Below are positions 1 to 6,657 of a DNA stretch of 38,640 nucleotides, one piece after another (positions within the stretch are counted from its first letter, which is position 1; the number at the start of each line of letters is the position of its first letter). Source of the stretch: an uncultured Clostridia bacterium (GTDB lineage: Bacteria > Bacillota > Clostridia > Oscillospirales > Acutalibacteraceae). Position numbers and translations under genes: made by a program. The DNA lies in contig CALCYI010000055.1 in assembly GCA_937907605.1 (NCBI GenBank), forward strand, positions 1 through 38,640, written 5' to 3'. Under the pieces are notes generated by a model, which saw nothing but the letters and a program-made list of their open reading frames with translations, searched no databases and was not told the DNA's origin.

Positions 1-54
1 GGTAGGACCGGTAGGACCGGTAGGACCGGTAGGACCGGTAGGACCGGTAGGACC
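1..54. repeat. Six perfect 9-bp tandem repeats inside the collagen-like gene
   Basis: The unit ggtaggacc occurs six times without a mismatch at 1-54 and continues past the window edge. On the coding strand each unit encodes Gly-Pro-Thr. Codon-perfect repetition, in contrast to the varied codons at 60-310, suggests recent slippage expansion, so the repeat number may vary between strains. Short reads would also tend to break or collapse here, which may explain the contig edge. Confidence 0.9.
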
Positions 55-387
55 GATTAGTCCTTGAATACCTTGCGGACCTGTTGCTCCTGTAGCACCC
101 GTTGCACCCGTTGCTCCGGTAACGCCGGTTGCGCCGGTTGGTCCTTGTATACCCTGTATACCCTGAGGTCCTGTAGGTCCTGTAGCGCCCTGGGGACCAG
201 CAATGCCCTGTGGACCTGTTGGCCCCTGAATACCTTGGATACCTTGTACGCCTTGAACGCCCTGAGGTCCCGTAGGACCGATAGGACCTGTCGGACCCGT
301 CGGACCGGTTATTACGCACGTGCAGTTCGGAACGCAGTAGTTATTATTGTTTGAACATCTGTTTTCATTCTGTCTGCAATTGTACAT
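1..387 (-). CDS. Collagen-like Gly-X-Y repeat surface protein, N-terminal part
   Basis: Read on the minus strand, an ATG at 387 follows AGGAG with a 7-nt gap and opens 129 codons that run off the window start. The first ~24 residues are Asn/Cys-rich (five Cys). After that every third residue is Gly, with triplets such as GPT, GPQ, GIQ and GAT; this is the Gly-X-Y pattern of bacterial collagen-like proteins (BclA-type exosporium or surface filaments). There is no signal peptide, as is usual for exosporium-type members. By family knowledge it would form trimeric triple helices on the spore or cell surface; that is inference. The C-terminal trimerisation domain is outside the window, so total length is unknown. 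Confidence 0.85.
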   Translation of the reverse strand, partial: MYNCRQNENRCSNNNNYCVPNCTCVITGPTGPTGPIGPTGPQGVQGVQGIQGIQGPTGPQGIAGPQGATGPTGPQGIQGIQGPTGATGVTGATGATGATGATGPQGIQGLIGPTGPTGPTGPTGPTGPT

Positions 388-476
388 ATTTTTTCTCCTA
401 ATTAGATTATACGCAGCTGCATACAATACATAATATGCTGAGTTTCGACAAATGGTGATAAGCACTAATTTATTAG

Positions 477-505
477 TTGATTTTTTACTGAATAATACTT
501 ATAAT
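477..505 (+). promoter_or_regulatory. Sigma-A-type promoter for the 531-11846 gene run
   Basis: TTGATT at 477-482 and a perfect TATAAT at 500-505 are 17 bp apart. AAGGAGG at 517-523 then precedes the ATG at 531. No terminator-like hairpin is obvious before 11846, so this promoter may drive a long run of genes, though internal promoters are possible. Confidence 0.75.
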
Positions 506-530
506 AAAACTAATATAAGGAGGAATATAT

Positions 531-872
531 ATGCCGTATATTAATGTAAAAACAAATTCAAAGCTTTCAAAAAGCGCTCTTAACGAAATAAAGTCCGAGC
601 TCGGTAAAGCAATTACCGCAATTCCCGGAAAGAGCGAGGCTTGGCTTATGGTAAATATCGACGAGCCTTCTTCAATGTTTTTTAATGGCAGCGACGAGGC
701 TTGCGCTATGTTCGAGGTTTCTATTTTCGGTAAAGCGAGCGACTCAGATTATGATAAGCTTACCGAAATTATCTGCTCCGTATCTGAAAAGTATCTCGGC
801 GTTGCTCCTTCAAGGACGTATATTAAATATTCTGAGATAGAGCACTGGGACTGGAACAATATGAACTTTTAG
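531..872 (+). CDS. MIF-family tautomerase-like protein
   Basis: 113 residues, the usual length for the macrophage migration inhibitory factor / tautomerase superfamily. The N-terminus is Met-Pro-Tyr-Ile-Asn-Val; after Met removal Pro would be the catalytic N-terminal base of this superfamily. The pattern of two beta-alpha-beta halves is visible, with FEVSIFGKAS in the position of the MIF core strand and a C-terminal RTYIKYSEIEHWDWN that matches the family's end. By family knowledge these are homotrimers acting on keto-enol substrates such as phenylpyruvate. The physiological substrate in Clostridia is not known. It is the first gene after the 477-505 promoter and ends 8 bp before the sirtuin gene. 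Confidence 0.85.
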   Translation: MPYINVKTNSKLSKSALNEIKSELGKAITAIPGKSEAWLMVNIDEPSSMFFNGSDEACAMFEVSIFGKASDSDYDKLTEIICSVSEKYLGVAPSRTYIKYSEIEHWDWNNMNF

Positions 873-880
873 GTGATACT

Positions 881-1594
881 ATGACCTTGCAGGAAATTAT
901 TGACGAAAGTAATTATATTGTCTTTTTCGGCGGCGCAGGAGTTTCTACCGAGAGCGGTATTCCTGATTTCAGAAGCGTTGACGGTCTTTATAATCAGAAA
1001 TATGACTATCCTCCCGAGGAAATACTAAGCCATAGCTTTTTTAAAAAGAATACTGAGTATTTTTATAATTTCTACCGTGAAAAAATGCTCTCCCTTGACG
1101 CAAAGCCCAATGCCGCTCATATCAAGCTTGCAGAGCTTGAAGAGTACGGAAAGCTTAAAGCCGTTATTACTCAGAATATCGACGGGCTACATCAAAAAGC
1201 GGGAAGTAAAAACGTCTATGAGCTTCATGGCTCGGTTCACAGAAACTACTGTCTTAACTGCGGTGCGTTTTACAGCGCTGAGTATATTAAAAATTCAGAA
1301 GGTATACCAAGGTGCAAGTGTGGAGGAGTTATTAAGCCCGATGTGGTTTTATATGAGGAGGGGCTTGATAATGAAACGCTTAATGCCTCTGTAGAGCATA
1401 TTATGAATGCAGATTGCCTTATTGTTTCGGGAACGTCGCTTAACGTCTATCCCGCTGCGGGACTTATCAGGTATTTCAGGGGCAAGCATTTTGTGCTAAT
1501 AAATAAGGACGCAACCCCCGCCGACAGTATTGCAGACCTTGTAATTCACGGTAAGGTCGGCGAGGTATTTTCAAAAATCAGTATTAACGGGTGA
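881..1594 (+). CDS. cobB: NAD-dependent protein deacylase (sirtuin, CobB type)
   Basis: 237 residues, a normal bacterial sirtuin length. The NAD-binding GGAGVSTESGIPDFR lies at ~17-31, TQNIDGLHQKAG at ~97-108 and the catalytic His in ELHGS at 116. A structural zinc site is formed by Cys124-X2-Cys127 and Cys145-X-Cys147, and the late GTSLNVYPA motif binds NAD. The enzyme removes acyl groups from lysines using NAD, releasing nicotinamide and O-acyl-ADP-ribose. The start has AGGTGA 5 nt upstream. It sits 8 bp after the tautomerase gene and 4 bp before a lipoprotein gene, consistent with co-transcription. Whether it is a deacetylase or a desuccinylase cannot be told with confidence. Confidence 0.95.
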   Translation: MTLQEIIDESNYIVFFGGAGVSTESGIPDFRSVDGLYNQKYDYPPEEILSHSFFKKNTEYFYNFYREKMLSLDAKPNAAHIKLAELEEYGKLKAVITQNIDGLHQKAGSKNVYELHGSVHRNYCLNCGAFYSAEYIKNSEGIPRCKCGGVIKPDVVLYEEGLDNETLNASVEHIMNADCLIVSGTSLNVYPAAGLIRYFRGKHFVLINKDATPADSIADLVIHGKVGEVFSKISING

Positions 1595-1598
1595 TTAA

Positions 1599-2504
1599 AT
1601 GAAAAAAGTAATTGCTTTGCTTTTATCAATTATGCTGACTGTTTCCTTTTTCAGCGGCTGCTCTAAGGATAATGCAAAAAAGGATGAAAAAACCTCTGCA
1701 TACGAGCTGAGCTATGTTTATGACTACGCATATAACAATCTTGACGGCAGCATTAAGGATGCTTACGTTTCTCTTTGTGAAGCTGTAGTTAATTACCAAA
1801 GCGAGCTTAAGGTAAACACAGGAATTGTTAATAACGCATATGATTTATTCAACACTTCGTTTCCGCTTTCCTTCCTCGTAAGTAATTTTTCTTATCTTGA
1901 GGACGGAACAGGAATTGCGATTAAGTACGCTAAATCTGAAACAGAGCATAAGCAGATCGTTAAGGCATTTAACGATAAGGCTAAGGAGTATATGGACAAA
2001 TGCTTTGAGGGTACTAATAACAAGGCGGTATACGCTATCAGAGCATATAACCTAACGGCTTCAACCGTCGTTACGGAGCGGAGCGTTAATCTTAATTGCT
2101 ATGATGCCTTTGTAAACGGCAGGGGAAATGAGAATACCATATTTAAAATGTTTGAATTCCTCCTTCTTCAGGCAGACATTCCCGCTTATCATATTATCGC
2201 CTCGGGAGTTGATTCAGCGCCTTGTTATCTTACCTTAGCCGAAATAGGTGAGAATTATTATTATTTTGATATGTTCGGTGAAAAGGCTTTAACAAACGGT
2301 GAAGGTATTAAAATGTTCGGGCTCAATTACGATGAGCTTTCTGATTACGGTATTTCCGAGCCGCTTACGTATACTCAGAATACACCTCCCAATTCATTCG
2401 ATACTAAATTCGACGTTTGCAGGAAGGCTGTTTCCTGGGAATTAAACGGCACGGCTTTAGATATAATGACGGATGAAGGTGATTCAGTTCAGATTACTCT
2501 TTAA
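1599..2504 (+). CDS. Lipoprotein with a degenerate transglutaminase-like fold
   Basis: 301 residues. A lipoprotein signal is clear: KK, a hydrophobic stretch, then a lipobox ending FFSGC at Cys21, so the protein is predicted to be anchored outside the membrane. The middle (~155-245) looks like the transglutaminase-core pattern: a CYDAFVNGRG turn, a helix ending LLLQADIPAYHI, and YYYFDMFGE, which fits the strand carrying the family's Asp. Where active members have the nucleophilic Cys (G-x-G-x-C), this one appears to have Glu in GRGNEN, and no HAW motif is seen. I therefore infer a non-catalytic, ligand- or peptide-binding role. The fold assignment is from pattern only. The ribosome site is weak (GGGTGA). 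Confidence 0.55.
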   Translation: MKKVIALLLSIMLTVSFFSGCSKDNAKKDEKTSAYELSYVYDYAYNNLDGSIKDAYVSLCEAVVNYQSELKVNTGIVNNAYDLFNTSFPLSFLVSNFSYLEDGTGIAIKYAKSETEHKQIVKAFNDKAKEYMDKCFEGTNNKAVYAIRAYNLTASTVVTERSVNLNCYDAFVNGRGNENTIFKMFEFLLLQADIPAYHIIASGVDSAPCYLTLAEIGENYYYFDMFGEKALTNGEGIKMFGLNYDELSDYGISEPLTYTQNTPPNSFDTKFDVCRKAVSWELNGTALDIMTDEGDSVQITL

Positions 2505-2515
2505 GGAGATATAAA

Positions 2516-4786
2516 ATGGCTATCGGTTCTGTTAAGGGAAAGGTTACGGGCTTATTAGGCGATTTGAAATCCTATTGGAGAATTCCGCCAAAGGGCAAAT
2601 ATATGACCTTTAATGAAATCGCCGCTTATTCCTTCGGCGGTATAGGCGCTTACTTCATTATTCAGCTCGGCTCAACTCTTATTGTTAGTACTACGAACAT
2701 TATTGTAAGTACCGCAATCGGCGTTAGTCCTGCGCATACTTACATAATTTATCTTCTTGCAACATTTCTTAATATTCCGCTGACTGCCGTCAGGGCGAAT
2801 ATGATTGACAACACGAGGGGCAAGGGCGGTAAGTATAGACCTTATCTGCTCTCCATGGGTATTCCCACGGCGCTGATTGCGCTTGTTTACGTATGGTTCC
2901 CGTATCAGCAAATGTACAGTATATTCCCGGGTGAGCTCTTCGGATATGAAAGAGGATACCTGATAAAAGCGGCAGTCGTATTTATATGTAACCTTGCGCT
3001 TCACTTCTTCTTTAATTTTTTCCGCGACGCGTACGAGAACCTGATTCACGTGCTCTCGCCGAATACGCAGGAAAGAACTAACGTGCTTGCGGTAAAAGCA
3101 GTTGTATACTCGCTTGCTCCGTCGATTATGAACTTCGTAAACCCTGTTATAGCTCAGGTTGTTGCTAATAGCGACCAGACGAATATACTCGTTTACAGAA
3201 TTACGTATCCTATTTACGCAGTTATCGGTATTGCGCTTACAATAGTCGTATTTGCAAACACTAAGGAAAAAATTGTACAGGCAAAGACGCATACAATTCA
3301 GATCAGATTTACCGACGCACTCAAAGAGGTCGCTAAGAATAAGTATTTCTGGATTATTGCGCTTGCGGGCTGGCTCGGTTTTCTTGAGCTTGCATATACA
3401 AATATCCTTCTTTATAATCAGAGCTACGGTCATACCGTAGACGGAGTAACCTACGGTATTGCGTGGACTTTAATCGGTAACGCTTCTCTTTGGGGAATGC
3501 TCTTCGCACCGTTTTTCGTAAAGCGCTTCGGTAAGAAAGCTGTATTGATTACTGTTAATATGATGAACGTTGTGTGCATAATGCTTATGATAGTCAACGT
3601 TCGCAGCTTCTGGTGGCTCGTTGCGTGTATCTGGCTTAATTATCTTTTCAGCTCTGTTGAACAAATTACAACGCCCGCTATTCAGGCTGATATAAGGGAT
3701 TATCAGCAGTATAAATCGGGCGAGAGAATCGACGGTATGTTCGCTGCGGTTGCAACGATAGGAAACCTTGTTACGCTGGCAACCTCCGCCGTGCTTCCCG
3801 CAGTACAGGAAAAGTTCGGTATCTATGAGGGTAACGGCTTTGAAAAGCCTTTTGATATTCTTGATATTGAAAAAGGACAGCCCGACTTGCTCTATAAGTT
3901 CCTTCCCGTGCTTATCATTATGGCTGCTGTCGGCGCGTTCCTCAATGTTGTTCCGTACTTCTTCTACGACTTCAACGAAAAGAAGCAGAAGAGCGTTATC
4001 AGGGTTTTACAGGTAAGAGCTTTGTTTGAGGATTACGCAAACAATGCGCTTAAAAACGAACAGATTGTAGAAGCAATCGACCTTGTTGAGAATGCAAGGG
4101 AAATGGCTGACAAAGAGTATATGCCGCTCGATAAATCCGATAAGAAGTCTTATAAAGAAGCAAAGGAATATAACGAGGAAATTGATATATCAAGATTTGT
4201 ATGCAAGGAGCTTGACAAGTTTGATAACGAGCTCGGACAGCATAAGCTTGACGTTTACAGAGGAATAAATGCTCAGGGCCTTGACTTCATCAACAGCATT
4301 AACATTGATACGGTTTCAAAAGAAGTAAAAGAAGCAAAAGCGCTTTCTAAGACAAACGAAGAGGAAAAGGAATTCCGTTCGTTCAGAATTGAATTTGCAA
4401 AGAGCAAGCTCTCAGCAAGACGTGCCTTTGACAAGTATTACGGTACAGTAAAGAAGTTCGAGCAGCCCGATATGGCTGAGCTTACGGCACTTTTTGACAA
4501 GGAAGACGAGCTTGATAAGGAAATCTTTGAGAGCGCTAAGAACAAGGATAAGGAGCGTGCTAAAGCGCTTACTGAGGAAAAGAAAGGCGTTCAAAAGCAG
4601 GCTAAGGTGCTTATGGATGAATTTGCAAAGTTCAACCGTGCAGCAAAGCCGTATAATGATGCAGTAAAGCTCCTCAAGCAGTATGATAATTACAGCCGTT
4701 TTGATGAAATTGCTGCGCTTTACGAGGGCGCAAAATCAGCGATAGAAAGCGAAGATAAAACTGAGGTTGCAAATGAATTACAGTGA
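2516..4786 (+). CDS. GPH/MFS sugar-cation symporter with a long C-terminal helical tail
   Basis: 756 residues. The first ~480 are a polytopic transporter with about 12 hydrophobic segments. IDNTRGKGGKYRPYLL at ~97-112 is the loop typical of the glycoside-pentoside-hexuronide (GPH) symporters, and FSSVEQITTPAIQADIRDYQQYKSG is the matching second-half motif. GPH proteins are usually ~450-500 residues. The extra ~275 residues (480-756) are charged, Lys/Glu/Ala-rich and predicted helical or coiled-coil, and carry no EIIA-like His domain that I can recognise. The gene overlaps the following phosphohexomutase start by 14 bp. With that gene and the alpha-mannosidase downstream, it probably imports a mannose-containing or related sugar. 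Substrate is inference. Confidence 0.85.
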   Translation: MAIGSVKGKVTGLLGDLKSYWRIPPKGKYMTFNEIAAYSFGGIGAYFIIQLGSTLIVSTTNIIVSTAIGVSPAHTYIIYLLATFLNIPLTAVRANMIDNTRGKGGKYRPYLLSMGIPTALIALVYVWFPYQQMYSIFPGELFGYERGYLIKAAVVFICNLALHFFFNFFRDAYENLIHVLSPNTQERTNVLAVKAVVYSLAPSIMNFVNPVIAQVVANSDQTNILVYRITYPIYAVIGIALTIVVFANTKEKIVQAKTHTIQIRFTDALKEVAKNKYFWIIALAGWLGFLELAYTNILLYNQSYGHTVDGVTYGIAWTLIGNASLWGMLFAPFFVKRFGKKAVLITVNMMNVVCIMLMIVNVRSFWWLVACIWLNYLFSSVEQITTPAIQADIRDYQQYKSGERIDGMFAAVATIGNLVTLATSAVLPAVQEKFGIYEGNGFEKPFDILDIEKGQPDLLYKFLPVLIIMAAVGAFLNVVPYFFYDFNEKKQKSVIRVLQVRALFEDYANNALKNEQIVEAIDLVENAREMADKEYMPLDKSDKKSYKEAKEYNEEIDISRFVCKELDKFDNELGQHKLDVYRGINAQGLDFINSINIDTVSKEVKEAKALSKTNEEEKEFRSFRIEFAKSKLSARRAFDKYYGTVKKFEQPDMAELTALFDKEDELDKEIFESAKNKDKERAKALTEEKKGVQKQAKVLMDEFAKFNRAAKPYNDAVKLLKQYDNYSRFDEIAALYEGAKSAIESEDKTEVANELQ

Positions 4787-6398
4787 TAAATATAATGAGT
4801 GGCTCGGCTTTGATGAGGAAACAAGGGCTGAGCTTGAAGCGATAAAAGACGAAAAGGAAATAGAGGACAGGTTTTATAAGGACCTTGAATTCGGTACGGG
4901 CGGACTCCGCGGAATTATGGGGGCGGGCACTAACCGTATGAATAAGTACACCGTGGGTAAAGCCTCGCTCGGTCTTGCAAATTACCTTAAATCGAAGTAT
5001 GAAGGCGATATATCAATTGCCGTTGCGTATGATTCAAGGAACAATTCAAGCTGCTTTGCTTCAACCGCCGCGGGTATTTTTGCTTCGTGCGGTATAAAGG
5101 TTTATCTTTATAAAATGCTTGTTCCGGTTCCTGTTCTGAGCTTTACAACGAGGTACCTTGGCTGCAACGCAGGCGTTATGATAACCGCCTCGCATAACCC
5201 TAAGGAGTATAACGGCTACAAGGTTTATGACGGGACGGGCTGTCAGCTCTGTACGGATGACGCTAAAAGCGCGCTTGGTTTTATAAATGAGATTGACGAC
5301 TTTTCGGCAATTCCGTTTTGTGACAGCAGCGAAAATATTAACCTTATCGGCGAGGAAATATTGAATAAGTTTATTGAAAGCGTAATGCTCCAAAGCGTTT
5401 ACGAGGAGCCGTCAGACCTTAAGATAGTGTATACGCCTTTACACGGTACGGGAAATATTCCCGTAAGGCGCGTTCTTGAAAAAATGAACGTGACCGTTGT
5501 AAAGGCGCAGGAGCTTCCCGACGGCAACTTCTCAACCGTCAGGAGCCCTAATCCTGAGGAAAAGGACGCGCTTAACTTAGCTATTGAAAAGGCAAGAGAA
5601 ATCGGCGCTGACCTCGTTCTCGGTACCGACCCCGACTGTGACAGAGTAGGAATTGCTGTAAGGCATAACGGAGATTACGTTCTGTTTACAGGTAATCAGA
5701 CTGGTGCTCTTCTCGTTAATTTCGTATGCGAAATGCATAAGGCTAAACTTAATGAAAAGTCAACGCTCGTTAAAACGATTGTTACCTCTGAGCTCGGCGC
5801 AAACGTCGGCAGAAGCTTTGGGCTAAGGGTTGAGGAAACGCTCACGGGCTTTAAGTATATCGGCGATAAAATCAATCAGTATGAGAAAAACGGCAGTAAC
5901 GAATTCGTTATAGGCTATGAGGAAAGCTACGGCTACCTTATCGGTACTCATACAAGGGATAAGGACGCCGTCGTGTCGTCTCTTCTGATATGCCAGATGG
6001 CTGCTTTTTATAAAAACAGGGGAATGTCCCTTGTCGACGCTCTAAATGAGATATACGAAAAATACGGCTATTATCTTGACTCCCTCGACAGCTTTGTGCT
6101 TAAGGGTAAGGACGGAAGCGAAAAGATACAGAGCCTTATGGTTAAGTTCAGAAGCGAGGGTAAAGAGCTTTTTGATAATGTCAGCGAGGTTATTGATTAT
6201 AAAGCAGGCGTTAAGGATTTACCAAAGGAAAATGTGCTTAAATACTTGTTTAGCGACGGCTCGTGGCTTGCGGTCAGACCGTCTGGTACTGAACCGAAAA
6301 TTAAGGTGTATTATTCCTTTTTCGGTAAGGACAGAAACGAAGCTGAAAATAAGCTTAATAAGGTAAGAGAAATTATTAATTCGGTTATTAATCGGTAG
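4773..6398 (+). CDS. Phosphohexomutase (phosphoglucomutase/phosphomannomutase)
   Basis: 541 residues from ATG 4773, which has GAGG at 4763-4766 with a 6-nt gap. A TTG two codons earlier (4767) abuts that site and is less likely. All four alpha-D-phosphohexomutase signatures are present: the phosphoserine loop TASHNPKEYNGYK (Ser~140), metal-binding GTDPDCDR, sugar-binding GYEESYGYL and phosphate-binding RPSGTEPKIK. It interconverts hexose-1- and hexose-6-phosphates. The length and the EFGTGGLRG N-terminus fit the PgcA-like PGM/PMM subgroup. Its position between a sugar importer and an alpha-mannosidase suggests a role channelling released mannose or glucose phosphate, which is inference. Confidence 0.92.
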   Translation: MNYSDKYNEWLGFDEETRAELEAIKDEKEIEDRFYKDLEFGTGGLRGIMGAGTNRMNKYTVGKASLGLANYLKSKYEGDISIAVAYDSRNNSSCFASTAAGIFASCGIKVYLYKMLVPVPVLSFTTRYLGCNAGVMITASHNPKEYNGYKVYDGTGCQLCTDDAKSALGFINEIDDFSAIPFCDSSENINLIGEEILNKFIESVMLQSVYEEPSDLKIVYTPLHGTGNIPVRRVLEKMNVTVVKAQELPDGNFSTVRSPNPEEKDALNLAIEKAREIGADLVLGTDPDCDRVGIAVRHNGDYVLFTGNQTGALLVNFVCEMHKAKLNEKSTLVKTIVTSELGANVGRSFGLRVEETLTGFKYIGDKINQYEKNGSNEFVIGYEESYGYLIGTHTRDKDAVVSSLLICQMAAFYKNRGMSLVDALNEIYEKYGYYLDSLDSFVLKGKDGSEKIQSLMVKFRSEGKELFDNVSEVIDYKAGVKDLPKENVLKYLFSDGSWLAVRPSGTEPKIKVYYSFFGKDRNEAENKLNKVREIINSVINR

Positions 6399-6405
6399 GT
6401 ACTTT

Positions 6406-6645
6406 ATGACTGTTAAGGATTATATTGAAAACGTTATCCAGCCTAAGCTTCAGGGCGACGGCGGATGGGTAGAAATTAAGGAGCTAAGCGGAAACGAGCT
6501 TACCCTTGTATTCAGGGGTGAGTGTTCAAAATGTCTGATTTTACATCGCTGTACTGTGTGGATAGAGGAGCAGATTAAAAGCGATTTAAAAAAGGATGTT
6601 AAAGTAAACGCAATCCGTAAAAGACCATATTTTCAGGAAATATAG
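6406..6645 (+). CDS. NifU-like iron-sulfur scaffold domain protein
   Basis: 79 residues, made only of the NifU C-terminal domain. It has IQPKLQGDGGWVEIKEL, matching the family's P-x-L-x-x-D-G-G motif, then VFRGECSKC, the C-X2-C that binds a transferable cluster. After the CXXC the usual short Ser/Thr stretch is replaced by LILHRC, adding a third Cys and a His. Such stand-alone domains are proposed to carry or repair Fe-S clusters. It lies between the phosphohexomutase and mannosidase genes (7-bp and 12-bp gaps), so it is co-transcribed, but there is no obvious functional link. Confidence 0.85.
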   Translation: MTVKDYIENVIQPKLQGDGGWVEIKELSGNELTLVFRGECSKCLILHRCTVWIEEQIKSDLKKDVKVNAIRKRPYFQEI

Positions 6646-6657
6646 GGGGTGTAATGA

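Noticed and set aside
64..354. Plus-strand 96-residue Cys/Thr/Arg-rich ORF
   Set aside because: It is the antisense shadow of the Gly-X-Y repeat gene.
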